A program made the translations under genes and the position numbers. Under the pieces are notes generated by a model. It searched no databases and was not told where the DNA came from. It was given only the letters and a program-made list of their open reading frames with translations. 64,000 bases of DNA from Halolamina pelagica (GTDB lineage: Archaea > Halobacteriota > Halobacteria > Halobacteriales > Haloferacaceae), in NCBI RefSeq assembly GCF_900115675.1, contig NZ_FOXI01000002.1:248001-312000 (forward strand), read 5' to 3'. Each line of letters starts with the position of its first letter. The stretch's first letter is position 1. Shown piece after piece: positions 35,760 to 44,400 of the stretch.

Positions 35760-36074
35760 TAGGTGGACTAGGTCGGGCGGTTAGGCCCCGCTCGTCACCC
35801 CCGAGATAGTCTTCAGGGGGGACCGAACCCCGGGCTCGTCCGGTCAGACCGACGCGGGCCTCGGGAGCCGACGTCGAAGCCTCGTCCGCCGGGGACAGCG
35901 GTCCGCGACGCTCGCCCGCAGGGGCGATCCGCCGCGGTTCATCGACGACACTGGGTCAGGCGCGGAAGCGAGCAGCCCACCGTCGGACGCCCGTCGCTCG
36001 TCGGGCCGCGGGGTGGAGGAGGCAACCGAGACTCCCCGTGTCGGAACGCCGGGCAACCCCGGCCCGTCCGCCAT
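35760..36074 (+). ncRNA. signal recognition particle 7S RNA
   Basis: About 315 nt of non-coding sequence that folds like archaeal SRP RNA. The closing helix 1 pairs GGTGGAC (35762-35768) with GTCCGCC (36066-36072). The 5' Alu part has GGGCGGTTAGG. The S domain holds the diagnostic helix-8 motif GTCAGG-CGCGGAAGCGAGCAG (35954-35974), with the GGAA tetraloop and AGCAG loop that bind SRP54. Length fits archaeal 7S RNA. It guides ribosomes making exported proteins to the Sec translocon. Ends are good to a few bases. The 92 bp after it hold no gene. Confidence 0.93.
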
Positions 36075-36166
36075 TCATTCCGTTCTCAGTTCCCGAGCCG
36101 ACGGCTCGCCGTTCACACGTCAAAGAAATCGTAGACTGTTGGGAAATTCTGAACTGTGCAGGCCGC

Positions 36167-37312
36167 TCAGGCCCGCTTGTACTGGTCCGGCCACTCCGGC
36201 GCGTTCTCGGCGTCGAGTTCGCGGCCCGCGTGCAGCGTGAAGTACGGGTCCCGGAGGTGTTCACGGGCAAGCAGCACGGCGTCGGCGCGCTCGTTGCCGA
36301 CCAGCGCCTCGGCGTGGGTCGCGTCGGTGATGCCGCCGACGGTGCCGACCGCGATCCCGTCACTGCCGGCCGCCAGTTCGTCGCCCGAAAGGGTCTGGTC
36401 CTCCGCGGCCAGCGTCTCGCGGATCGTTTCGGCGTACTGGACCTGGTAGCCCGGGCCGGTCCGGGGGAGCTCCTGGTCGGGGTGGATGCCCCCGGAGGAC
36501 ACGTCGAGGAAGTCGACGCCGATCTCCCCGAGTTCGCTCGCGAGGCGGGCCGACTGCGCCACGTCCCACGAGTCCCGGTCCCGGAGCCAGTCGGTCGCGG
36601 AGATCCGTACGAAGATCGGCTTCCCGTCCGGCCAGACCTCGCGGACGCCCTCGCAGACCTCCCGGAGGAGCTTCGTCCGGCCCTCGAAGTCGCCGCCGTA
36701 GGCGTCGTCGCGGTCGTTGCTCACCGGCGAGAGGAACTCGTGGAGCAGGTAGCCGTGGGCGGCGTGGATCTCCGGCACCTCGAAGCCGGCGTCCAGCGCG
36801 TACTCGGCGGCGTCGACGAAGGAGTCGATCACGTCCTCGATGTCGTCCTGATCCATCCGCTCGGTCGGCGCCGTGTTCGCTCCGTCGCGGGGGTAAGGTT
36901 CGTCGGAGGGGCCTTTGGGCGTCCAGCCGCCCTCGTCCTCTTTCACGAGGCGGGGGCCGTCCTCCCACGGCCGGCGGGTGCTGGCTTTCCGGCCGGCGTG
37001 GGCCAGTTGGATCGCCGGAACGCTGCCCTGCTCGCGGATGAACTCGGCGGTCGGGGCGAGCGCGTCGGCGTGCTCCTGGCTCCAGATGCCGAGGTCCTCC
37101 GGCGAGATGCGCCCGCGGGGCTCGACGGCGGTCGCCTCGGCGATCACGACGCCGGCGCCGCCGACGGCGCGGCTCCCGAGGTGGACGTGGTGCCAGTCGG
37201 TCGCCAGCCCGTCGCGGTCGTCACAGGAGTACTGGCACATCGGCGACACAATCACGCGGTTCGGGATCGTCGTCTCACGCAGCGTGAGCGGTTCGAAGAG
37301 TGAAGCGTTCAC
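36167..37312 (-). CDS. NADH:flavin oxidoreductase (Old Yellow Enzyme, YqjM-like)
   Basis: 381 residues from GTG 37310-37312, an FMN TIM-barrel of the OYE family. Landmarks: FEPLTLRETTIPNRVIVSPM, QLAHAGRKAS (active-site His region), GFEVPEIHAAHGYLLHEFLS with HxxH, NDRDDAYGG and VDFLDVSSGGIHP. The YqjM-type N-terminal Cys is seen in PMCQYSCDD. Likely reduces activated C=C bonds with NAD(P)H. Convergent with the SRP RNA gene and divergent from nif3-like. Confidence 0.9.
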   Translation of the reverse strand: MNASLFEPLTLRETTIPNRVIVSPMCQYSCDDRDGLATDWHHVHLGSRAVGGAGVVIAEATAVEPRGRISPEDLGIWSQEHADALAPTAEFIREQGSVPAIQLAHAGRKASTRRPWEDGPRLVKEDEGGWTPKGPSDEPYPRDGANTAPTERMDQDDIEDVIDSFVDAAEYALDAGFEVPEIHAAHGYLLHEFLSPVSNDRDDAYGGDFEGRTKLLREVCEGVREVWPDGKPIFVRISATDWLRDRDSWDVAQSARLASELGEIGVDFLDVSSGGIHPDQELPRTGPGYQVQYAETIRETLAAEDQTLSGDELAAGSDGIAVGTVGGITDATHAEALVGNERADAVLLAREHLRDPYFTLHAGRELDAENAPEWPDQYKRA

Positions 37313-37446
37313 GGCTGACCGTTCGCCCGCGCGGGAAAAGCGCTGTCGGCTCGTGTCCGGATTGCCGATTTTCGCCGACTGCGAGCGCCGTCGGCGCACC
37401 GTGCCGGATTCGGGAGCTTTTCACCGACGCCGCGGGGAGAGGGGGT

Positions 37447-38280
37447 ATGGCACTATCCACGGCGGAGATCATGGAGATCAGTCTGGACCTCGTCGGCTGG
37501 GACGAGGTGCCGGCAGACAGCGGGATCCACGTCTCGGGCGACGACCTCGAAACCGCGCTGGTCGGGATCGACCTCGAGTCGCCGGAGATCCAGCTCGCCG
37601 AGCGCGAGGGGTACGACCTCGTGCTCGCCCACCACCCGCCGGGCGGCGATCCGCGCGTCAACTTCGCCCCAGTCCTCGACAAGCAGGTCGAGTTCATGAC
37701 CGCCCACGGCGTTCCCGAGGAGCGCGCCGAGGAGGCGGCGTCGGGCATCATCTCCGGCATGGAGCACGCGGGCCACAGCGCGAACTACCGCCACGACCCC
37801 TCCATGGCCGAGCATCTCGACATCCCGTACATGAACGTCCACCTCGCGCCGGACGAACTCGGGCGCCGCCGCTTCCGCGAGGTCGCCGACGACCTCGATG
37901 ACGACGCGACGGTCGGCGAGTTCGCCGACGAACTCGGCGAGATCCCGGAGATCGAGGAGGCCATCACCGACGTGGAGCTCCGGCTCGGCGAGCGAGACAA
38001 CGACCTCGGCGAGGTCGCGATCCACCACGCCGCGGGCACCAACGGCGGCAGCGACGTGGCCAGCGCCTACTTCGACCACGGCGTCGACACCGTGCTCTAC
38101 ATCCACGTCGGCGCCGGCGACACGGCGGAACTCCGGGAGGAGTACGGCGACACGGGGAAGAACCTCGTCGTCACCGGCCACATCGCCAGCGACGCGATCG
38201 GGATGAACGAGTTCATCGACGCGCTCGAGGCGGAGGGCCTGGACTGCGACACCGTCTCGGGCTGTGGCATCGGCCGGTAG
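37447..38280 (+). CDS. Nif3-like dinuclear metal centre protein
   Basis: 277 residues of the NIF3/DUF34 family, which forms hexameric rings with two metals per subunit. Metal ligands: LVLAHHPPGG (residues 59-68), the Asp of DIPYMNVHLAPDE, and the C-terminal VTGHIASDAIGMNEFIDALE. Biochemical function is unsettled; the family is often linked to GTP cyclohydrolase-like or cofactor chemistry. A CTTTTCACC box precedes ATG 37447 by about 30 nt. Confidence 0.88.
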   Translation: MALSTAEIMEISLDLVGWDEVPADSGIHVSGDDLETALVGIDLESPEIQLAEREGYDLVLAHHPPGGDPRVNFAPVLDKQVEFMTAHGVPEERAEEAASGIISGMEHAGHSANYRHDPSMAEHLDIPYMNVHLAPDELGRRRFREVADDLDDDATVGEFADELGEIPEIEEAITDVELRLGERDNDLGEVAIHHAAGTNGGSDVASAYFDHGVDTVLYIHVGAGDTAELREEYGDTGKNLVVTGHIASDAIGMNEFIDALEAEGLDCDTVSGCGIGR

Positions 38281-38337
38281 GCCGCGCCGTCTGCCGGGCG
38301 TAACGTTATAGGTCGCGCTCGAGTATCCGGTGACGTA

Positions 38338-39387
38338 ATGGGGGAACGCGGGAACGACGGACCGTCGAACGCGACGGAGCCGCGACCGATCGGGGGGAAC
38401 GACTCTGCCGAACAGCACGCGTCGACCGAGAGTGACGCGTCGTCGCCGACCGACGACGAGAGCGACCGGCTTGCGGCGCTCGAAGCCCGCATCGAGCGGC
38501 TCGAGGCCGGCAGCGACGACCGAGCCAGTGAGCGGCGGGACGAGCGCGTCGCCGACCTCGCCGAGGAGGTGGCGGCGCTCCGTGAGACCACCGACCGACT
38601 GGAGTCGACGCTCTCGGACGCCGTGGACGAACTCGACGCGATCCGGGGATCGGAGTACGGCGCCGTCGACGAGAAGCGCGAGCGGCAGTTCGAGACCGCC
38701 GTGAAGTCGATGGTGGCCTTCCACCAGCTCGCGACCGAGGTGCTCGACGTGCGCGTCGAGAACTACGAGCCCGCCGCCGGCCACGCCGACGCCGAGCGGG
38801 TCGAGGCAACCCGGGAGCGGATCGCGGACGCACTCGGCGTCGGCCAGCGCGTCGGCGCCGACGACAGGCTCGAACTGGACGACGAGGCCGACTGGCCCGA
38901 CCCGGAGGAGGCCGCCAACGGGGGCCGCGTGTTCGGTGGTGACGACGGTGGACTCGCCGCCGAAGACACCGTCGACGCCGCCGACACGACACCGGAGTCC
39001 GAGGCGCCGGACACCGGCGTCTATCCGCCGATCGGCGGGAGCGAAGGCGCGTCGGGAACCGACGACGATGCGGGATCGGGCCAGGACGAGCCGGCCGAGG
39101 GGGGCTCCTTCCCGCGGAGCCTCCGGCCCGACGACGGTGACGAGGCCGGGAACCCGTGGCGCCTCACCGGCGTCGAGCCGGCGACCGCGCGGGACGTTCG
39201 CGACACGGTTCAGGCGTCGCGAGCCTCCGGGGACACGTCCGCCGACGCACCCCCCGAGGGCGAGGCGTTCGCCCGGATCGTCGGTGACGCGCCGACCGGA
39301 GGGACGGGGCGGTCGACACCGCCGAGTGATGCGGGGGTTCCTGGGGCCGTCGACGACCAGCCAGTCCCGACCGACGACGACGACTGA
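38338..39387 (+). CDS. acidic coiled-coil protein (DUF7310-like)
   Basis: 349 residues. Residues 1-45 are disordered, and residues 46-110 form a strong coiled coil (LAALEARIERLEAGSDDRAS; EEVAALRETTDRLESTLSDA). A conserved short helical block follows (FETAVKSMVAFHQLATEVLD), and then a long disordered, Asp/Gly/Ser-rich tail containing a second conserved patch NPWRLTGVEP near residue 281. No enzyme motif. Haloarchaea-type protein; probably an adaptor or structural factor (inference). GTTATAGG lies about 30 nt before the start. Confidence 0.62.
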   Translation: MGERGNDGPSNATEPRPIGGNDSAEQHASTESDASSPTDDESDRLAALEARIERLEAGSDDRASERRDERVADLAEEVAALRETTDRLESTLSDAVDELDAIRGSEYGAVDEKRERQFETAVKSMVAFHQLATEVLDVRVENYEPAAGHADAERVEATRERIADALGVGQRVGADDRLELDDEADWPDPEEAANGGRVFGGDDGGLAAEDTVDAADTTPESEAPDTGVYPPIGGSEGASGTDDDAGSGQDEPAEGGSFPRSLRPDDGDEAGNPWRLTGVEPATARDVRDTVQASRASGDTSADAPPEGEAFARIVGDAPTGGTGRSTPPSDAGVPGAVDDQPVPTDDDD

Positions 39388-39438
39388 ACCCCGCGATCCC
39401 ACACGCGCGGTGGCGGTCCGAACCCCGGTTTCGTTCTG

Positions 39439-39444
39439 CTTAAC
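39439..39444 (+). promoter_or_regulatory. TATA element of the J-domain/ferredoxin gene
   Basis: CTTAAC begins 29 nt before the GTG at 39468 and supports that non-ATG start. Confidence 0.55.
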
Positions 39445-39467
39445 TCCGCGGACGAGCAAACCCGCGT

Positions 39468-40121
39468 GTGGATCCCTTCGACGTGCTCGGCGTCGATCCC
39501 GACGCCGACGACGCCGAGATCTCCCGGGCTTACCGTCGACGCGTGAAGGAGACGCATCCGGACCAGGGTGGCTCCCGCGAGGCGTTCATGCGACTGCAGC
39601 AGGCCTACGCCGCGGTCCGGGACGGGACCGTCGAGGTGAACGAGGACGGGTCGATCACCGAGACGACCGACGGAGACGATTCTGCAGCCACCAGCGAGCC
39701 ACAGGGTCCCCCGCCGGGCACGTCGCGGATGGAGTACCTCGACTACGAGGTGTTGGCCGACCACGGCTGGGAGATCGACGACGACGACCTGTTCGAGGTG
39801 GCGTCGAACGCCGACTTGGGGCCGGGCGAGTACGGCCGCCTGCTCGTCGACCACGAGGAGACGCTGCTCGAGGCCGCGGAACGCTGCGGGTTCGCGTGGC
39901 CGTACGCCTGTCGCGGCGGGGCCTGTGCGAACTGCGCGGTGCTGCTCCGGGAGGGGGACGTCGAGATGGCACAGAGCCACGTGCTCCCTGAGGGGATGGT
40001 CGACGAGGGGATCCGCCTCTCCTGTCTCTGTCGGCCGCGGAGCGACGAGCTCCAGGTCGTGTACAACGTGAAACACCTGCCGGGGCTGGACGAACTCCGC
40101 CTGCCCTCCCAGCAGTTCTGA
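39468..40121 (+). CDS. J domain fused to a haloarchaeal [2Fe-2S] ferredoxin
   Basis: 217 residues from a GTG. Residues 1-50 are a J domain with the HPD tripeptide at 30-32 (AYRRRVKETHPDQGG), which would stimulate Hsp70/DnaK. After a Thr/Asp/Pro linker, residues 88-217 are a halophilic plant-type ferredoxin: EYLDYEVLADHGWEIDDDDL is the haloarchaeal insertion, and the cluster ligands are C148, C153, C156 (CRGGACANC) and C186. The fusion suggests a ferredoxin coupled to chaperone action, for example in iron-sulfur assembly (inference). Confidence 0.9.
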   Translation: MDPFDVLGVDPDADDAEISRAYRRRVKETHPDQGGSREAFMRLQQAYAAVRDGTVEVNEDGSITETTDGDDSAATSEPQGPPPGTSRMEYLDYEVLADHGWEIDDDDLFEVASNADLGPGEYGRLLVDHEETLLEAAERCGFAWPYACRGGACANCAVLLREGDVEMAQSHVLPEGMVDEGIRLSCLCRPRSDELQVVYNVKHLPGLDELRLPSQQF

Positions 40122-40122
40122 G

Positions 40123-40485
40123 CTACCGGCGCCCGCCGGCGGGGTGTTTCCGCCGCCGTTCGACGGCCGGGTTCGTCCACGCCCAGTCGGCGTCGACGTG
40201 GTCGAACGCGCGGGCGGGGTCGTCGACGGCCTGGCCCAGCGGGCGGGCGCTGCCCAGGTCCGGGCCGACGTCGGTGATCCGGACCGCCGCGACACAGCGC
40301 GTGCGGTCGGAGTAGTACACCGCCTCGTCGGCGCCGGCCAGCACGCCGACGAGCGTTCGGTTCCCAACGTCGGCGTCGAACAGCAGGTCGGCCGTGCGCT
40401 TGCGGACGCTCACGTCGGGGGTTCGCGGGCGCAGCGCCCGGACGAGCGCGTCGAACGGCGTCGTGGTACGCGTTCGAGTAGCCAT
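40123..40485 (-). CDS. small basic-ended haloarchaeal protein, unknown function
   Basis: 120 residues from ATG 40483-40485. The N-terminus is Thr/Arg-rich, the middle is an alpha/beta segment (TLVGVLAGADEAVYYSDRTR; CVAAVRITDVGPDLGSARPL), and the end is Arg/Lys-rich. No motif is recognised. A CCTTTAGG box on its strand, about 25-30 nt upstream, supports it as a real gene. Convergent with the J/ferredoxin gene (1 bp) and divergent from the cupin gene. Confidence 0.58.
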   Translation of the reverse strand: MATRTRTTTPFDALVRALRPRTPDVSVRKRTADLLFDADVGNRTLVGVLAGADEAVYYSDRTRCVAAVRITDVGPDLGSARPLGQAVDDPARAFDHVDADWAWTNPAVERRRKHPAGGRR

Positions 40486-40612
40486 ACACCACCCTCGGGA
40501 GCACAGCCTAAAGGGAGTGAGCCATCCCCGGAGTGAAAGTGAAGGGAACGGCGAAAGTGAACGCCCCTGCCGGACGCACAACAGTGATGTGCCCGCCCGC
40601 CGACTACGGGAC

Positions 40613-40957
40613 ATGGAGTACGTAGCGTTCGACGACGCCGAGACGTACGAACCCGACGAGGGCTGGCAGCGCCGCGCGCTCGCCGGCAGCGACCAGTTCA
40701 CCTTCGAGTGGTTCGAGAAGCCGCCGGGGCACTCCTCGCCGATGCACGACCACGAGAACGAGCAGGTGTGCGTCTGTCTGGCGGGTGAGCTCACGGTCCA
40801 CACCGAGGCGGAGTCGGTGACGCTGTCGAAGAACGACTCGGTCCACCTCGAGTCCTGGGAGTCACACCGCGTCGAGAACGCGAGCGACGAGCGCGCGGTC
40901 GGGTTGGACGTGTTCGCGCCCGGTCGGGGCTTCGACTTCTGGACGGATCGGGAGTAA
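40613..40957 (+). CDS. cupin domain protein
   Basis: 114 residues, a single cupin barrel. Motif 1 is GHSSPMHDHENEQVCVCLAGEL (metal-binding His, His and Glu), and motif 2 is NDSVHLESWESHRVEN (third His). It starts at ATG 40613. Substrate and metal are unknown; small cupins of this type act as sensors, isomerases or dioxygenases. Confidence 0.85.
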   Translation: MEYVAFDDAETYEPDEGWQRRALAGSDQFTFEWFEKPPGHSSPMHDHENEQVCVCLAGELTVHTEAESVTLSKNDSVHLESWESHRVENASDERAVGLDVFAPGRGFDFWTDRE

Positions 40958-41007
40958 CCACCTCGGCGACCGAAACGTTCTCCACCGCTCCGCCCCTTCC
41001 GTTCGCT

Positions 41008-41205
41008 ATGGCACAGACGACTCTCTCCGTCGAAGGGATGGCGTGTGGAAGCTGCGAGGAAACAGTCGAGGACGCGGTCGGGGCGCTCGAGGGCGCCGAA
41101 TCAGTCGAGGCGGACAACACGACCGACACGGTCGAGATCGAGGGCGACGTGGACACCGACGCGGTTGCGGACGCGATCGAGGACGCCGGGTACACGGTCG
41201 CCTAA
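41008..41205 (+). CDS. heavy-metal-associated (HMA) domain protein, copper chaperone-like
   Basis: 65 residues, one ferredoxin-like HMA domain. The metal site is GMACGSC (residues 10-16), the CxxC of CopZ/Atx1-type Cu(I) chaperones, followed by VEDAVGALEGAESVEADNTT and ending DAVADAIEDAGYTV. It probably hands copper to a P-type ATPase encoded elsewhere. The acidic surface suits a halophile. Confidence 0.92.
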   Translation: MAQTTLSVEGMACGSCEETVEDAVGALEGAESVEADNTTDTVEIEGDVDTDAVADAIEDAGYTVA

Positions 41206-41211
41206 CCCCTA

Positions 41212-42291
41212 TCAGTCGTTTTCTGCGGACGCAGCACCGGCCTCCATCAGCGACGCGACTCGGTCGGGCCGATCCATGCCGGCACAGACCGACAACACGA
41301 TCAGGTCCATGCCGTCCTCGATCGGCGTGTCACCGCCGCGGACCCCGCCGCCCCCGATCGCCTCGTCGAGGCTGCGGCGGGCGTCGACGATGGCCTCGCG
41401 GTTGAGCCACGCCGGCGGCCCCATCGTGACCAGCAGCGCCCGCGTCGAACGCGAGAGGTTGGCCTCGGCCGAGCGGTGACGGAACAGCGAGCGCCGGACC
41501 GCGGTCTCGATGGTGCTGTAGCTCTCGATCCCGTCCGGCGCCTCGGCCTTCGAGAGCAGTCGGTCGAGAAGCGAGGGCGGCTCCCTGACCTGTTCGCGCC
41601 AGTGGCCGACCGTGGCGTAGCCGCCCTCGCCCAGCGTGGCGATGATCTCGCTGGCGTCGACGACGCTCTCGCCGACCGCCGCGGCGTCGGCGGCTTCCCC
41701 CGCGCCGAACAGCGCGCCGGTCCACTCGGCGATCGTCCCGTTGGCAGTCTCGTAGGCGGCAGCGGCCTCCGCGTCCGGCGGACGCTCGGCGGGCGCGTCG
41801 AGTCCGGCGTTGTCGAACAGGAGCTGTGTGTCGGCTGTGGCCTCGAGGCCGCGGAGGCCGGCCCTGGCGTTGGCGGCGGCCGCCTCCTCAGCGCCCGGGA
41901 GGACGGTCAGCGCGTACACCGGGCGATCGACGGCGTCCCTGAGCGTGTCGATCAGTATCGGTGCGGCGCCCGCGCCGGTCGCCCCGCCGACGCCGACGGG
42001 GACGAGCACGGCGTCGGCCGTCGAGGGGACGGCGTCGGTGGCCGCCCGGCTGAGCTCCCGGACGTTCGACTCCGCGGCCGCGCGGACGGCCGCCGCGTCG
42101 CCGGTCGATCGCGAGGTGGTGCCGAACGCGTGGCGGTGCTCCCGGGGGACGTCGAGGTCGGCGAGCGATTCGGGGTCGGTGTCGAAGGCGGCGACGGCGG
42201 CCACGAACGGACGTTCGTCGGGTTCGGCGGCGGCCAGCGCCGCGGCCAACCGTCCCCCCGCACCGCCGACGCCGAGCACGGCGAGTTTCAC
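41212..42291 (-). CDS. divergent tubulin/FtsZ (CetZ-like) family protein
   Basis: 359 residues. The N-terminus has the nucleotide-binding Gly loop VLGVGGAGGRLAAALAAAE. The tubulin G-box, normally GGGTGTG, reads GVGGATGAG (residues 100-108). The T7 region, normally NxDxxD, reads VVDASE (residues 210-215), so the Asn and the second catalytic Asp are replaced by Val and Glu. The helical core and the C-terminal domain (STRALLVTMGPPAWLNREAI) are kept. It is probably a non-canonical member that binds but hydrolyses GTP poorly (inference). Convergent with the HMA gene (6 bp). Confidence 0.8.
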   Translation of the reverse strand: MKLAVLGVGGAGGRLAAALAAAEPDERPFVAAVAAFDTDPESLADLDVPREHRHAFGTTSRSTGDAAAVRAAAESNVRELSRAATDAVPSTADAVLVPVGVGGATGAGAAPILIDTLRDAVDRPVYALTVLPGAEEAAAANARAGLRGLEATADTQLLFDNAGLDAPAERPPDAEAAAAYETANGTIAEWTGALFGAGEAADAAAVGESVVDASEIIATLGEGGYATVGHWREQVREPPSLLDRLLSKAEAPDGIESYSTIETAVRRSLFRHRSAEANLSRSTRALLVTMGPPAWLNREAIVDARRSLDEAIGGGGVRGGDTPIEDGMDLIVLSVCAGMDRPDRVASLMEAGAASAEND

Positions 42292-42477
42292 GCTTCGAGG
42301 TTACGCGCCGAGGGCATAGTTGCTTCGTCGCACAGCCCGGCGCCGGCGATCCGGACGCCCCGGCCCGCTCGTGTGGGGTCGGGGCACGAGAGGGATCCGA
42401 CGGCTACCGGGGGTTCTGGACGGACACGCCGGGACGGTCGCCCGAACCGGCGGACGGCTCCAAGCGGTCGAAGCCGC

Positions 42478-42753
42478 TCAGTCGGAGACGGAAGCCGACT
42501 CCGCACAGCGGTAGCCGACGCCGTCGGGGTCGACGGTGATCGAGCCCTCATCGGTCACAGTGACCGTACAGCCGGCGTACGCGAAGACGACGTGCCCGCG
42601 ATTCATCCCGTCGACGACGCCCGCCAGCGCGTCCGGATCGATCGCGTCGTACAGCGGCGGCAGCTCCAACGGGTCTGTTTCCGTCGTTGTCGCGACCGAC
42701 TTCACGACCCGATCGACGACCGATTCGGGATCTCCCTCCATATGGGGTACCAT
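42478..42753 (-). CDS. HalOD1 output domain protein
   Basis: 91 residues from ATG 42751-42753. It consists only of a HalX/HalOD1-type output domain, recognised by VVDRVVKSVATTTETDPLEL, PPLYDAIDPDALAGVVDGM and the strand pair VVFAYAGCTVTVTDEGSITV. In haloarchaea these domains occur alone or at the end of signalling proteins and probably act in regulation. Upstream ATG choices would run through AT-rich promoter-like sequence and are rejected. Confidence 0.75.
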   Translation of the reverse strand: MVPHMEGDPESVVDRVVKSVATTTETDPLELPPLYDAIDPDALAGVVDGMNRGHVVFAYAGCTVTVTDEGSITVDPDGVGYRCAESASVSD

Positions 42754-42946
42754 CACACACACCGCCAAAAACACCCGTCAGACATACATAAATGATCTCA
42801 TACTTGTTCGCCGTCCGAGCCGGGATCAACGCCGTTTAGAACCGGCATCACGGTCGGCAGACGTAACTACCCAGAGTTGACGACGGGAACGTCCGAGATG
42901 CCAGGGTCCGAACGTTGATACGGGTGGACTCGAAAGGAGTGCAGTA

Positions 42947-44032
42947 GTGGAAACAGCCACCCGAATCTCGCGCTGGCGAGAGCTCTCTCTCTCCCACCGC
43001 GAGCTGGCCGGCGCGTTAGGGGATTCGGTTACTGTCCTCCCCATCGTCGTCGCGGTCGGCGCGCTCACGGAGCTCTCGCTGGCGCGGATGCTGCTCGGGT
43101 TCGGCGCGTTCCAGATCGTCTGGGGGCTGTGGTACGGGCTCCCGATCTCCGTCGAGCCGATGAAGGCGCTGGCGGCGCTGGCCATCGGCGGCGTGCTGGG
43201 CGTCGACGAACTCCTGATCGCCGGGCTGCTCGCCGGAGTCGTCCTGGTCGGCGTCGGCACGACGGGCGCGTTGAGCGGGCTCGCGCGCTACGTCGGCGAG
43301 CCGGTCACCCGCGGCATCCAGCTGGCGGTCGCGCTGATCCTCCTGGAGACTGGGCTCGAACTCGGGCTCGGCGACCCGACGCTTGCACTCGCCGGCGTCG
43401 CCGCGGCGGGGATCGTCGTCATCGCGGGCTACAGGCGCGCGAGCGCCCTGGTCGTGCTCGCGCTGGGGCTGGCTGTCGCGCTCGCGAACACGGGCGTCCC
43501 CGCGCCGTCGCTCCCCTCGCTGGGGCTCGCGTTCCCGGATCCGAGCGGGCTCACCCGTGCGGCCGCCGAGGCGACCGCCGCGCAGTTGGCGATGACCGTG
43601 GGCAACGCCGCCGTCGCGACGTCGCTCCTGCTCTCCGAGTACTTCGACGCCGACGTGACGCCGGACGAACTCGCGACGAGCATGGGCGCGATGAACCTCG
43701 CAGCGGTCCCCTTTGGCGCGCTCCCGATGTGTCACGGCAGCGGCGGCGTCGCCGGCAAGTACGCCTTCGGCGCGCGGACTGCGGGCGCAAACGTCCTGCT
43801 CGGCGGGATCTACGGCGTCGCCGCGCTGGGGACGGCCGTGGTGACGGCGTTCCCGATGGCGGTCCTGGGCGTCGTACTCGGGCTCGTGGCGCTCGAACTC
43901 GGCCGGTCGGCGTTCGGGAGCGACCACCTTCCCACGACGATCGCGGTCGGCGCGATCGGACTCGCGACGAACGTCGGCCTCGCGTTCGTCGTCGGCGTCG
44001 GCTGGTGGGTCGCCCGGGATCGCCTGCTGTAA
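42947..44032 (+). CDS. molybdate/sulfate transporter (MOT1 family)
   Basis: 361 residues from a GTG preceded by AAAGGAG. About ten hydrophobic helices. The MOT1 signatures are GALGDSVTVLPIVVAVGAL near the N-terminus, GLWYGLPISVEPMKALAALA, TVGNAAVATSLLLSEYF and PMCHGSGGVAGKYAFGARTA (about residues 260-279). Family members carry molybdate with high affinity. The downstream rhodanese and JAMM genes could tie it to molybdopterin and SAMP chemistry (inference). Confidence 0.85.
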   Translation: METATRISRWRELSLSHRELAGALGDSVTVLPIVVAVGALTELSLARMLLGFGAFQIVWGLWYGLPISVEPMKALAALAIGGVLGVDELLIAGLLAGVVLVGVGTTGALSGLARYVGEPVTRGIQLAVALILLETGLELGLGDPTLALAGVAAAGIVVIAGYRRASALVVLALGLAVALANTGVPAPSLPSLGLAFPDPSGLTRAAAEATAAQLAMTVGNAAVATSLLLSEYFDADVTPDELATSMGAMNLAAVPFGALPMCHGSGGVAGKYAFGARTAGANVLLGGIYGVAALGTAVVTAFPMAVLGVVLGLVALELGRSAFGSDHLPTTIAVGAIGLATNVGLAFVVGVGWWVARDRLL

Positions 44033-44077
44033 CCGGTGCCGAAAGCCGCATGGGCCTCGACGGCGTAGCCGCCGGTA

Positions 44078-44398
44078 ATGGCCGACGAACTCGCTCCCGA
44101 GGAGCTCCGGCGGAAACTCGAGACCGGCGACGAGCCACAGGTGATCGACGTGCGCGAGCCCGCGGCGTTCGAGCGGGGGCACCTGCCCGGCGCCGAGAAC
44201 GTCCCGATGACCGAACTCCCGACCCGGATCGACGAGATCGAGTTCGACGACGAGGTGGTCGTCGCCTGCGAGATCGGGCAGGCGTCGCTGCAGGCGGTCC
44301 GGCTGATCGAGAGCTTCGAGGGCGCCGAGGGGTCGTCGGTCTGGAGCCTCCAGGGCGGGATGGAGACCTGGGACGGCGAGGTCGAGGCCGACGCCTGA
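44078..44398 (+). CDS. rhodanese domain protein
   Basis: 106 residues, single rhodanese domain. QVIDVREPAAFERGHLPGAE is the CH2A-type start (residues 25-44). The active loop is VVACEIGQASLQA (residues 64-76), with Cys67 as persulfide site, and WSLQGGMETWDGEVE closes the fold. The active-site loop is CEIGQAS, a usual thiosulfate-sulfurtransferase spacing. It lies 2 bp before the JAMM desampylase gene, so the two are in one operon. Confidence 0.9.
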   Translation: MADELAPEELRRKLETGDEPQVIDVREPAAFERGHLPGAENVPMTELPTRIDEIEFDDEVVVACEIGQASLQAVRLIESFEGAEGSSVWSLQGGMETWDGEVEADA

Positions 44399-44400
44399 GC

